DNA of 64,000 nt from Zasmidium citrigriseum. Taxonomy: Eukaryota > Ascomycota > Dothideomycetes > Mycosphaerellales > Mycosphaerellaceae. Positions 33,391 through 44,466 of the stretch are shown here, in pieces. The notes under the pieces are model-generated. The model saw only the letters and a program-made list of their open reading frames with translations, ran no database searches and was not told the origin of the DNA. How positions within the stretch are numbered: the stretch's first letter is position 1; every line of letters starts with the position of its first letter. The DNA lies in NCBI GenBank assembly GCA_002786025.1, contig NHNW01000009.1:874376-938375 (forward strand), written 5' to 3'. The position numbers and the translations under genes are program-made.

Positions 33391-34920
33391 TTATGCTTTC
33401 AGTTCTGCGTCCATCATCTTGATCGCCTCGTCTCGGTGCCGTTCGTTGTCAAAGTCGAGGATGAAGTCCCAGCGCGGACCCAAAGCAGTCGCGAGCTTTT
33501 CTGGGTTTATGCCTGCGTTTGGATCGATGCCCATGAGCATGAAGCCCGTGATGAGACTTGACTTGACGATATCCTGGGTGCGCGGTCGTCTGACTTGATC
33601 GTAAATCTTGAGTGCTGTGATGGCTTCTTCTCGCGACTTGGATCGACCGAGCAATGTGGAGAGGATGAGGATGTCTTCAACGCACATTCCTCCACCCGAG
33701 GCTTGGAACGGCACTGTGGCTGCATGAATGTTAGACAAGCTTTGTCAAGATTGCGCAAGGTGTTTCGTGGCTTGCTTAACAGCCTCTGAACCAAACTCAC
33801 CGTGCGCAGCATCACCCATAACGCATACACTCTCGGTAACGTAAGTCTTCGCTGGTAGATGCTCCCAGAGATATATGGCCCCTCTTTCGGGCTCATCGCA
33901 GAGAAGCTGGGACTCACATCAGCAGTGGCAACATGTACTATACCTCGGGGGGCCGGCGTACCTCTGTGACGGCCTTGTCCATGTGAGAAGGGTCGTTCTG
34001 ATCGATGAATTTGTCTCGAATCTGCTCTCGGTTCATCATCTTTTGCCATTCGGCTGATCCAACTGCATCCTCGTCATATCCAGTAACACTGAATTGAACG
34101 ACAGTTCCGCGACTCAAGATGTTGTGTAGCATGAAGGTGCCATTGCCACTAAGACTCAAGTCAGCACCGCGACGACAGCGTTTTGCAACTCGACCATCAA
34201 GACATACACCCATCCATACTCCCTGGCGTCGTCTTTGTTTACAATCTCGTCGTTCATGCTAGCTCGCGCCTTCTCGTAAGGGTTCAGAGTCATGATCGCC
34301 CACATGCCGCTGTTTCGAGCCATTGCTGCGGGATCGTCCTTGCCGAGAATGTACGTCCTTACAAACGATCGAATACCGTCTGCGCCGACCAGGATATCAC
34401 ATTCATGCGTCGAACCGTCGGCGAATGTAAGCAAAAGAGGGCCATCGATCTGACGCTTGATGTCTATCAGCTTCTTTGAAGCATGCATACGCTCCTCGGG
34501 GGCATCGGCTAGGAATTCCCGCAGCAGGTTCGCTCGCTGGACTATCGTTGTAGATGGTTTCCCCATCTTTTTGTCTGGACTTGAGGTCAATGTCGGCCTC
34601 TCTTGCACTTTGCTTCACTTCTGCCTACTGTCGGCTTCAAAGACCATCTTTCCAGTGCCTTCTCCTCGGCTCAAAAAGAATCTGGCTCCCTCTAGCGGCA
34701 CACCACCAGCGTTCTCGAGACACTGGATCATGCTTGGATCTGTCAGAGACATGGCAGCCGTCGCATTACGAGTATATCCGAACGCAACGCCAGCTTCTCG
34801 AAAGGTTGAGGCCGATTCAAAGATATGGACGTCAAGGTGAGGGTACTTTAGCAGAGCGTGTAGCAGTGAGGCTCCGGCCACGCCGCCACCTGAGATAGCA
34901 ATCCTGATTCTTGGAGACAT
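33391..34920 (-). CDS. FAD-dependent monooxygenase (salicylate hydroxylase-like)
   Basis: complement(join(33391..33719,33801..33906,33962..34148,34208..34574,34629..34920)), 426 residues, introns 54-81 bp. Rossmann GxGxxG equivalent IAISGGGVAGASLLHAL at residues ~7-23. The second FAD/NADPH motif is DILVGADGIRS. The third is VCVMGDAAHATVPFQASGGG, whose GDAAHA is completed by splicing. This trio defines group A flavoprotein monooxygenases that hydroxylate aromatic rings with NAD(P)H. RANLLREFLADAPEERMH sits where the family binds substrate. The substrate is unknown; plant phenolics are plausible. No signal peptide, so likely cytosolic. Confidence 0.92.
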
Positions 34921-36142
34921 ATCGCCTTTGTCGAAGAGGCAGTGACTGCTTGGACGAGGTAGAGCTGTGTGGCCTTAAGGCTGTCTCCAGATCCAATTGT
35001 AGTTCCGTGCAGGTCAGTCTGTCGGAAGAGAGAAGTCCAGCAATTCACAGACGTAGTCAAAGGGTCCGCTCGGAGCCTCGGACAGCACAGGATCTGGGAG
35101 GTTAATCCTTAGACATCTTTGCGCAGCCAACAGGCTCGAGCGGCACAGCTTTCAGCTGCGAGTTACTACCGCATAAGTCGCCGCTTTTGCGCTCCAGCTC
35201 CATCGCGCGAACCATAGAGCGTAGATCGTCGTCAGTCTTCTATCATGGTCTGCATTTGTTCCTCGCATTTCAACTCTTGGGAATGGAGAGATCTGGCGTA
35301 TAGCTCGTCCAATCTTGTGCACTGCCGATGATCAAAAAGCCCATACGAAGTCAAAGTACTCGACAGACATGCCTCTGGCACCACGGTCTTGATGAGATTT
35401 AATGACCTGGTCGATATCAAGGTGAGATGATCAAGTTCAACGAGATGTCGTCGCAGGTCGGCGCGTCATCGGAAGCTTAATCAGACGCGAAGTAATTGCC
35501 TGCCCGGCTCCTCCCGCAATTGCCCAGCCTCTTCAATTCTTTCACGTCACTTCTTGACTTCTCGTCTCAACGAACAACAATGTCGACCAGGTGCCAACAA
35601 TGGCGGTCGCACGACGTCTGTCTCATGCTAAAATGGTTTGACGCAGGCTAGACCTGTTCCTCGATTAGAAGCACGGCCATCGGTCCGCCCATGTACGGCG
35701 GCTATCCCCAGCGCTTACAGCGCGACGGACACGCGACGATTGGAGATGCGTTCACGGCGCAGTCCATCAATCTAACCACGCCCAATTTACAGCAGCTCTC
35801 ACCCGTTTCGACACCACTCCACTGTTCTCGAGTTCCACATGGCATAGCAACCATGTTATTGCGCAAGCGGCTCTCGAGCAAGGTCTTCCGGCCAATGAGA
35901 CAGGCTGTTTCAACCTGCCTCGTCCTACGTCGGTCTTGGACTCGAGTACATCTCCTTCACCTCGTCCTGCTCTTTCTGCAACTCATCGTCACGGCCGCAT
36001 TTCCTTTGTGTTGCGCTTTTCCTCTCCTACGTTTAACGAATCTCCTTGGAGCCGGTTTTCCGTTAATTTGACATCTGCAATTCGAAGATTCAAGGCGCTG
36101 GCGCCCTTCTATACCGTTCGCTAGCACTGCAAAACCCGAGAC
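34921..36142. other. 1.2-kb divergent intergenic region
   Basis: Lies between the monooxygenase start and the large membrane-protein gene. An open frame at 35691-36071 (126 codons) has no domain and probably falls in the long 5' leader of the next gene. No repeats or RNA gene seen. Confidence 0.5.
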
Positions 36143-39100
36143 ATGTACTCATTCGGCAGTAATACCAGGCGCAAGTCGTCTTCGCGAAACAAGCGGCCAC
36201 GACCTGGAAAGCTCACCATCGACACGAAGTTCGCCACTCAAGGCAAGCAAGCCCCAGTGCAAGGCTTGACATTTGTGAGCTTCGAGGAATCCAAAGCACG
36301 CAAAAGAGCGCACGCCACTACCCAGCAAGCATCGAAGACTGAAGAACAAACGTCGACCGAACCGAGCCAGAAACGATCCCTTCCGCCTCCAATCTCGCCT
36401 GCACAATTAGCACTGGGAGGAGCAGCCGTTCTCAAAAACGGTCCAAGTCATCATGGCCCAACCGTCTCTTCATCGCAGATTCAGAAGTCGGCACAGGGAT
36501 CTTTGACACTTCCCCCACTCCACAGCCGCATCAAAGGGCTTCGCCCATCGCCTCTCGACCTCAACAAGGACATCTCGCCATCCGACCGAGCGATCACGAT
36601 CGGCATCGCTCTGTCTCCCTCCACCGTGTCCAACTACACAAAGAGCCCGTCCCCAATTCTGCCTCGCTCATCGCCTCCTGAGCCTAGGACCATAATAGAC
36701 CCAAAGACGGGCCAGGAAATCGCGACTCCAAAGATCATCATCACGCCAGCAAAGGAACGCTTCTCTCCCACAGAGATCTCTCACACAACCGGCTACAGAC
36801 CGGCGTCGAGTGTGTATTCCAGATATACCACTGGAGCTCCCAGGTCGGCGCAAAATGGTGCAACACCGCCCGTGCCGCCTCTGCCTCTATTTGTCGACAA
36901 GAAGCCTAGCACAATGTATCCCTCGAGAGTATCAGCCACGACAATGTTCGAGGAAGACATTCCGCCCAGTATGCCATCGGCTGAGCTCCCAGTAGCAACA
37001 AAGTCTCGAGAAGCCGATGAGACCAAGGATGTCGCCCGACAGTCAAGGCCACTGACGGCTGGATTGCCAACGCCACGCCGAAGCAAAGGCTGGTGGAACA
37101 TCATTACATCCCCATTCTCAGCAAAGACACCAACATTTTGGCGCTCGCCATCTCCGCGTGAAGAGGACTCAGAACCGATTCTGTCAGGTGCCGCATCGAT
37201 GGGCAATTCTGACCCGCACGCGGGAGTGATCTTCACCAATCGTACCCCTGAGGACACTGCTCTTCGATCCGCTCCCGCGTCTGGTGTTGATATTGCCGGA
37301 AAAGATGACCTGACACGCCGTATTCCGAAAAGATCTGATACAGCTCCTGGCGCAATGGATCCTGACTCAACGGTCGTCAACATCTACAGAATCCCCAGCA
37401 CGGGCGAGGCAGCGGCTTACTACAACCCAAACAGACACTTTCCCAGCTTATGTCTGCAGTCTCGCTCGATGGACCAAGAGAATGCTCTGGCCGGTTGGAG
37501 TCCTTCTCAGAGCGTCTTCATCCCCAGTCGAGAATCTAAAGTTCACCAGGAGATTGGCCGTAGTGCGTTCAGTCCTGAGACGGTCTTTTCCAGCGACGAG
37601 AATGTTGCTAGACGCCTCACTACGGAAGAAGAGAGGAACGTGCCAGCTGCGGGATCGCCCCTACCAGAGCACAAAGGAGTTCCGGTCGGAGCAGCCATGT
37701 TCTCGACACCATCGGAAGAGGAGCTCAAGAGCGCAGGCCTCTCCAGAGCGCCTCCTCAGCGCGGCTTTACCCAGGCTACGATGGACTCCATGATGTCGCC
37801 TATGTCAGCAACGCCCGTCGTTGAAGACGCACATGTCGCAAGAATGATGGGCCCACAATCCGCTCGTGGGGAGCAAAGACAGGTGGAAGTCGAAGCAGCG
37901 CCAACGCCATCTCAATACGGACTTGGGTACGCAACGCTGGGAGCTGCAACAATCTCGCACAGCGAAGAGACACGCGAAGTCAACCCTCAACCTACGATGC
38001 TGGAGAAACCCCAAAGACCACCACACATCAGACAAGACTCCCACGGCCTCGGAATCTCCTCCGGCGAAAAAGACCTCTTCCCTCCACCCCAAATGCTCAG
38101 CGAAAAACCGCGCTTAGGCACCGACAAATTCGGGCAACTCACAATCCGCACGCAAGACTCCCAACCCCCCTCCGAACCCTGGTTCCTCCGCTACTGCTGG
38201 CCCATAGCCTTCGCCTGCGCTTCCCTCCTAATCCTCATAATCGTGCTCCTCGTAATCTACATCCCCCAACGACACGCCGACATAGCCGTCCAAGCAACCT
38301 GGCTGAACCTGACCGGCTTCCCGGCGCTCGCCGTGGGAATCAGCACCATCATTCAACCGAACAAGACCGATTCTCGTAGTACCTGCGTACAACCATCGGG
38401 AATGTGGAGTTGTGGCAGCGTTGCTCCGGATTTTAGAGTTGAGATTCGGTTTCGCAATGGGACGGTGCCGAGTAATGAGACGATGGAGATCAAGAACAAG
38501 AAACGATGGCAGGACACGAGCCCAATGAAGAAGTTCCTGCTGCGGAAGAGGGACAGTGATGCGTGGAAAGAGTACCTCTATACCCCATCGCCCTCCCCTC
38601 CGTCAACGAAAGACCAGATTTTTCTCGGCCGTACGACAGATAACATCACCGCGGAACCGTACAACGGCGAGGAGACGCCCTTCTTCCTCTCCCTTCTGGA
38701 TCCGACCGCCCTTCCTGCCGCGTCAGCGCCCCTGTACAGACGTGGTGACTCCAACTTCAGCTACCCCTATCCCGACCCCTCGGGCTCCAGCAGCGATGGA
38801 GACACATCCTCCTCCACCTCGTCCCACGACGACGCTCCGACGACCTCCACCTCAACCATCCCCTCCCCACCAAAACTCCCCAACGGCGAGCCCCGTCCAT
38901 CGACTCTGTACCCCCTCGTCACAGCCCAACCCCTTCGACTCTACAACCGCGGTTTGGAGTCCGAGCACTATGGGTTCTACACGTACTTCGATCGATCCGT
39001 TCACATCTCCGACCTAAATCACACCTCCTCGTCATCATCAAGCAACACCTCAGCCCTCTGCACATTCACCCAAACCCGCCTCCACCTCCAAATCTGGACC

Positions 39101-39463
39101 CGTCGGGGCACACGCCCCCTCTCCTCATCATCTTCAACCGCCGCAGGAAACTCCACAGCAAACGACATGGACGCACCGGGCTCGTTTCCCTACCCCGTGA
39201 CGCTCACACTCGATCGACATGGTGGGGATGCTGATCGAAAAGGGGTGTATTGCTATGGGATTGATGCTGAGGGAAAAGTGATGGATGAGGAGAAATTTTG
39301 GGTTGGGGAGGATAGGGGTGTTGAAGGAGGGATTGTGAATCCGGCGGAGGTTCCGGGTGGGAATGGGACTTCGAGTACCAGGGAGAAGAGGGATAGTGAT
39401 GAGAAGGGGGGGATAGATGGAGGGAGTGGTGGGTGTGGGTGTACATGGCAGAATTGGGATTGA
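36143..39463 (+). CDS. large single-pass membrane protein, Pro/Ser-rich (unknown)
   Basis: 1,106 residues in one exon. The N-terminal ~675 residues are basic, Pro/Ser/Thr-rich and probably disordered and cytosolic (starts MYSFGSNTRRKSSSRNKRPR). One strong membrane helix at about 678-705 (IAFACASLLILIIVLLVIYI) follows PWFLRYC. The remaining ~400 residues look extracellular: N-glycosylation sites (NLTG, NKTD, NGTV, NETM), CVQPSGMWSCG, Ser/Thr runs and a C-terminal GGCGCTWQNWD. I recognise no named domain; such proteins are widely conserved in filamentous fungi without known function. The start is the first ATG after an upstream stop. Confidence 0.85.
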   Translation: MYSFGSNTRRKSSSRNKRPRPGKLTIDTKFATQGKQAPVQGLTFVSFEESKARKRAHATTQQASKTEEQTSTEPSQKRSLPPPISPAQLALGGAAVLKNGPSHHGPTVSSSQIQKSAQGSLTLPPLHSRIKGLRPSPLDLNKDISPSDRAITIGIALSPSTVSNYTKSPSPILPRSSPPEPRTIIDPKTGQEIATPKIIITPAKERFSPTEISHTTGYRPASSVYSRYTTGAPRSAQNGATPPVPPLPLFVDKKPSTMYPSRVSATTMFEEDIPPSMPSAELPVATKSREADETKDVARQSRPLTAGLPTPRRSKGWWNIITSPFSAKTPTFWRSPSPREEDSEPILSGAASMGNSDPHAGVIFTNRTPEDTALRSAPASGVDIAGKDDLTRRIPKRSDTAPGAMDPDSTVVNIYRIPSTGEAAAYYNPNRHFPSLCLQSRSMDQENALAGWSPSQSVFIPSRESKVHQEIGRSAFSPETVFSSDENVARRLTTEEERNVPAAGSPLPEHKGVPVGAAMFSTPSEEELKSAGLSRAPPQRGFTQATMDSMMSPMSATPVVEDAHVARMMGPQSARGEQRQVEVEAAPTPSQYGLGYATLGAATISHSEETREVNPQPTMLEKPQRPPHIRQDSHGLGISSGEKDLFPPPQMLSEKPRLGTDKFGQLTIRTQDSQPPSEPWFLRYCWPIAFACASLLILIIVLLVIYIPQRHADIAVQATWLNLTGFPALAVGISTIIQPNKTDSRSTCVQPSGMWSCGSVAPDFRVEIRFRNGTVPSNETMEIKNKKRWQDTSPMKKFLLRKRDSDAWKEYLYTPSPSPPSTKDQIFLGRTTDNITAEPYNGEETPFFLSLLDPTALPAASAPLYRRGDSNFSYPYPDPSGSSSDGDTSSSTSSHDDAPTTSTSTIPSPPKLPNGEPRPSTLYPLVTAQPLRLYNRGLESEHYGFYTYFDRSVHISDLNHTSSSSSSNTSALCTFTQTRLHLQIWTRRGTRPLSSSSSTAAGNSTANDMDAPGSFPYPVTLTLDRHGGDADRKGVYCYGIDAEGKVMDEEKFWVGEDRGVEGGIVNPAEVPGGNGTSSTREKRDSDEKGGIDGGSGGCGCTWQNWD

Positions 39464-39645
39464 TTGAACAAAAAGCAAAACGGTATGGGTAATGAGACAT
39501 GCAGATTTTAGAGATTAGCAATAGTATTCGAAGCTACTGGTACATTTTCCATTTCCCTTAAAAATCGCTCCATGCCTCCTGTTGCTTGCGAGCATGAATG
39601 ATCGCCACCATTAATTCATACCTCCATAATTCATGCCGTCAATAA

Positions 39646-41611
39646 TCATGCAGAGACAGAAATCTTCCTCGAAGCCATCGCCTGGCTGAGAGCCGGAACG
39701 CCATCCTTCCGCGCAAGAACCCCATTCAGCGCATCCCTCACCTCAAACTCCTCAATCACCGCGCCGAACCTACATTCAAAAGTCAGCGAGTCGGCAAAGA
39801 CATCAACATCTCCACCCTTACCCATAGCATCTGACCTTATTCGACAAGTCCAGCTTGATGCGCTCGATATCCTCCTTCTCGAGCTCCGCCACGCGCTCGC
39901 ACCCATAAATCATCGACCAGGCCATCACGGGCGTGATCTCCCCCTCGCGGTCCAGCGGCAGGCGCGAGGACAACTGCATGAGCGTCGCTAGTGAGCTGTT
40001 GTCCAGGCCCGGCGGCATTTGGTGGGGGTACTTCTCCGCCGGCTTCTCCATCAGCTGCGAGATCGGAGGGCCCGTGGCCATGAGCGCGTGGCCGGACATG
40101 TGCTCGTGGTCTGCGTCGTCGGGGTTCTCGTTTGGGTGGTGGAAGGGCTGGCCGTCGGGGTTCAGCGAGCGGACCATGAGGTATTGCATGTGGTCCATGC
40201 AGGGGCGCTCGAGCCTAAAGGAAGAAGTGTGAGCGTCAGCCGAAACGAACTTGTACGTTTCGCGGGGCGTACCGAGGCGCGTGGTCGATGAAAATATAAT
40301 CGACTAGCTCTGCGGTGGTGGCGATGGGTATGGGCCGGGGAGGTTCATTGGGTTGCCTTGGGAGTCGTACGTGAGAACGAAGTCTATACCAATGGTGTCA
40401 TAGTCAATGCGGTTGGTTGGTAATTGTGCCATGTTGCGCATTTGGTTGTTCTGGAAGGCTGCCATATTGTGGGCCTGCCCAGACATGGCTGGTGGTGGTG
40501 GGCTGAATCCTGTGCTCTCCGAGGCGCCACGATAACTGCCAGAGATGCTGCCACTTGAGCTTGGACCGTACGAGCTGTTTTCTCGGTTGAACTTGATGGG
40601 CGAGCTGCCGAAGTCGTAGGAGATGCCGTGTTGAGAAAGGAGTTCTTTCAGTCGACGATTCTCTTCCATGACTGCGTCCTTTTCACGGCTGGTTTGCGAG
40701 AAGACCTCTTTGAGACGAAGTACTTCTTGTTCCAAGGCCTTGATGTACATCTCCTTGCGTTCACGGTGTGTTCTGTAGTCGATCAGCACGTTTCATTATG
40801 ACATGCAGTAAGACTGACCGCTGTGCTTGTCGATTCAGCTCTTGTCGTCTCGTCAAAGCTGGCTTGCTATCGGGCTTGGGACCTCGACGCTTTGGCGGCT
40901 GTCCATCTAAGGCCGGTGTCAGCAGAGTGTACTGTAAAACTTGATCGATATACTGACCTTTGGTTTGCTTCTTCTCCGAGTTCAGGTTTTTGAAGAAACC
41001 AAGTCCCAACGGACTCTTGTTGTCACTGCTGGTAACAGAAGGAGGGCCTGTAGGATACGCCACCACAACAGGCGACAATGAGTTGAATAAGACGGACATG
41101 ATCTGCAACGAGCTCAATCCGAAATAACTGAGAGTGCCTGATGCAATGTCTCTGTCTTGTTCAAGCCCAATATCGCCGTCGCAGAAGCTCAAAGTCAGTC
41201 TAGGTTGTGTATGGGTCAAGAGCAAGGTCGATGCAGAAGTGGTTGAGAAAGCCAAGTGAGATCTCCTCTTCCGTAGATCAATGAATCCGAGGCTGGTCGT
41301 TTAAGATATCGATGAGTGAACTGCTCAGGTCCAGCCCGGTCGATTGGAATCGTAGCACTGGTGCATCCTGCGCTGGGCGCACCGCTTTGCAGAGAACACT
41401 GCGTATGCAAGCTGCGCCCAATCTTGGTGGAAGAATGGGCTTCCAGTGCCTGGCATTGTCCCCAACGCTTGCGACGGTCGAGACGTACTGATGGGATCCA
41501 AGGCAGGAAAATTGGACGAGGTCACTTACCATAGCCCATATCTTGGTTCAGTGGGTCTGGCTGTGCAAGGCCGTGAGGCACTGGCTGGGCGCCAGTCGAG
41601 TAGGTAGCCAT
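39646..41611 (-). CDS. bZIP transcription factor
   Basis: complement(join(39646..39769,39822..40214,40371..40772,40819..40906,41530..41611)), 362 residues. Splicing exons 2-3 completes the basic region NRQAQRTHRERKEMYIKAL (N-x7-R rule satisfied), followed by leucine-zipper heptads to ENRRLKELL. A conserved C-terminal part begins at IDFVLTLERPCMDHMQYL across intron 3 and continues to the end at RKISVSA. Intron 1 is unusually long (623 bp) and intron 3 is 156 bp; others are 46-52 bp. An open frame beginning inside intron 1 (41255) also reads straight into exon 2, so an alternative N-terminus is possible. Nuclear regulator; targets unknown. Confidence 0.85.
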
Positions 41612-42763
41612 AGTAGCTGAGAATCGTTGGTTGCTTGAAAGGCACTAGGATGGATTGGTGACCTGGTTGGCGGTGTCAGCGGTGCGAGATGGAAGGGAAC
41701 GGTGACTTGTGGATGGAGAGTATTTGGGAAAGGCTGAGGGACATTTGAGATATACGGTTGGAGGATCGGAGGCGACCGAGATTCAATTGCGTGTGTGCAT
41801 GGTGAGGCCTTGGGCTCGGCCGTGTGTTCAACTCAAATCGCGATGGTCACCAAGGCTGGCCATACGTTACTCGAGTGGCAGTACGAGGGAGCAAGTGACA
41901 ACGGGTGGACATGAAGCGCAGCAGGCAAAGCGAATGAGGAGGCTTACACTGGTCGCACGCAGGAACCCGTCGCCCTGATGCCAATCTTGAAACGAGAAGT
42001 TCGTCACCGCGGTTCGCACACAGGCGTCTTGTGGCCGCCGTGACCTGTTCTCGACGTTCGCCAGACGATTTGGAATGATAACAGTCGGGACCTGGAGGCA
42101 GCCGAGCGCGGACAGGATTGCGGCCGGACGCCTGGGTGGGATGGATTCGTGTGCTGACGAGGCTGTGGGCGCGGATGGTACTCGCTCCAATGTAGCTACG
42201 CCACCGTCATGTGCTGCTTGCGGGTCCCCTGGGCTACGTCGGGTCGCGGCGAGAGGTGGAGGGAGGAGGCCGAAGACAGAGAGCAGCGGACAGAGCGGGC
42301 AGAGGGCGTGCGGTCGTTCAAATGGGCGGTGGTGGTGAGGACGTCGCACACGCTTATATTGGCGCGCACGGTCTGGACTTCAGCTGTTGGCTCTTTGGAA
42401 TCGAGTGCAGGGATGGTGCATAGCCGTCCAAACTCAATTCTAGCCCTTCGACTTTCTCACCAGCGTACTCGCTTCTTTCGCCCAGGCCGCGGGTATAGAA
42501 GGAGAGATGCAGTCAGACGCTCGACGGCAGCCGGGAGTGGACAACGTTACGACGGGGTACAGGCCCGGTGGTGGAGAGGAAGGGCGGAGGAAGGGAGGGA
42601 GGATTCTTCGACGTTGGTCGGGATTCACTGCTCCCGCTCGGCAACACCCGTCATGACGTGCAGTTGCAGACAAGCGAGCCTGTCACTCTCCCTCTTCCAT
42701 TCGTTCCACGAAGGAATACGCCGCACAGTGGCTTTCTTGTCCTCTTGGGCGTCGATCACCACC
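41612..42763. other. 1.15-kb divergent promoter region
   Basis: Between the bZIP and acyltransferase starts, rich in G runs. The acyltransferase frame stays open upstream to 42209, but the translation there is low-complexity and unlike the family, so I treat it as leader. Confidence 0.5.
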
Positions 42764-43773
42764 ATGTCGGCGTCGTTGCAGTTGTTCTATGGCCTTCGTG
42801 CGGCCGTCTTCTTCGTCCCGTGGCTGGGCCATCTCCTCCTGGCCGACGTGGCCTTGTCATTGCTCCTGCCAGTATCCGCCGTCGCACCAAGCTTGGCCTA
42901 CAATCTCTCCTCGGTGATAGCAGAGTCCGTATGGCGTGGCATCCAGTTCATCTTTACTGGCATCAACCATGCCAACATCCTCGTGTCCGGTGCTGAGGGG
43001 CTGCCGAGCGGGGAGAGTGCCATCGTCGTGGCCAACCACGTCGAGTGGACCGACTTCTACATGATCCAGGAAGTCGCCCTCCGCTGTGGCATGCTGGGAC
43101 GATGCCGCTGGTTTGCCAAGCAGCAGTTGAAGTGGGTGCCGTTTCTTGGATGGGGCCTCTGGGCGATGGGCATGCCTCTGGTCAGTCGGAAGTGGATGCA
43201 GGACCAGCGTGAGATGGATCGGGTCTTCAAGGGGGTGCTGCAGCGAAAGTGGCCGACATGTAAGTAGATACAAAATTCCAGAATGGAGGTGAAGAATTTG
43301 ACGATGAACGCGCTACAGGGCTTGTCTCTTATAGCGAAGCCACCAGATTCACCCACTCCAAACGCATCGAGGCTGAGAAGTGGTGCAAGGCCAACAATAA
43401 GCCTCTTCCCAAGCATACTCTCTATCCACGGACCAAGGGCTTCATCGCTTGCGTGCAGAAGCTACGACAGACGCCCCATGTCAAGGCCGTGTACGACATG
43501 ACCATTGCATACGCCAAAGATGACAAGCACTTCCAATCGCCTCCTACATTCTGGCAGACCTTGTATCGGCCCAATATCAACAAGACCTGGAGGTTCTTTG
43601 TGCACGTCGAACGGCATGAACTCCAGGACCTCCCTCATGATTCCGAGCAACTAGCCCGGTGGCTTGAAGACCGCTGGATCGAAAAGGGAAAGCGATTAGA
43701 GCGTTTGAGAGATCAACTCGCAAAAGGTCTGCCTTGGGAGGGAGAAACGTCGTCTTCGAAAAAGCTGGAATGA
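42764..43773 (+). CDS. 1-acyl-glycerol-3-phosphate acyltransferase-like (PlsC family)
   Basis: join(42764..43259,43319..43773), 316 residues, one 59-bp intron. Acyltransferase motif I NHVEWTD (HX4D) follows ESAIVVAN; motif II region is WFAKQQLKWVPFLGWGLWAMG; motif III is WLVSYSEATRFT (E-x-T-R) completed by splicing; motif IV lies around LYPRTKGF. This layout matches the eukaryotic LPAAT/CST26 branch, which acylates lysophospholipids in the ER. The N-terminal ~70 residues have two hydrophobic helices (LRAAVFFVPWLGHLLLADVA). Start chosen at the ATG in a good context directly before the first helix. Confidence 0.9.
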
Positions 43774-44466
43774 GCGTGCATGATCCTCCCTGTCCTTCAT
43801 GAGGAGCAAAGAAGATTTGGGGTTTGTGCACTTCTGGTTGATGTCTATCTAACGCCAGAGGCCTTGCATACATTTGATGTCTATGCGTCAAGATCACCGA
43901 TCAGCCACAAATACTATGGCAAATCTAGTCTCGCCAGACTTCGTGGAATGGGAAAAGACCTAACACCAAACCCTGCAGCACTTCTCTAATCGTCCCGAAC
44001 TAGCTACTTCGCCATCCTTCACTAACGGTAGTGCGAATTGGTCTACCCCAGGATCAAATACCTCACCAGATCATGACGACAAATGCCACCACAAGTCACG
44101 TTTCTGCGAACTGGAACACGATGGCGTTCCCTGTGCAGCTTCAGCTTCAGCTCCCGCCTCTTTTGCTCCCAGCAAGCCGCTGCTGAAGCCAATCATCTGC
44201 GCCCTCCCGCTGCCAGCTGAAGAGTACGGCCGCAAATCTAGACCAGAGAGGCAAGGCAGCCCTCCAAACTGCAGAATGAACGATGTACGACCTGATTGCA
44301 TGACCACTTAACAATCGAAAGGATTCCGGGGATCTCGGGGCACATCTGGCGTTCTTAGGCAGCCCTTCAATCCTTCGGCAACGCAATTGAAAGGTGTCAG
44401 TGTCACCTCTATATCTACACCTACGCCCTGTAGTCGAAAATTCCGGACACGCTTCACCTAACAAGC
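43774..44466. other. intergenic
   Basis: About 690 bp with no supported gene; holds the P450 promoter. Confidence 0.6.

Noticed and set aside
42209..42763. Long open extension upstream of the acyltransferase ATG
   Set aside because: The translation is Arg/Gly-rich and unlike the family; the ATG at 42764 directly precedes the first hydrophobic helix.
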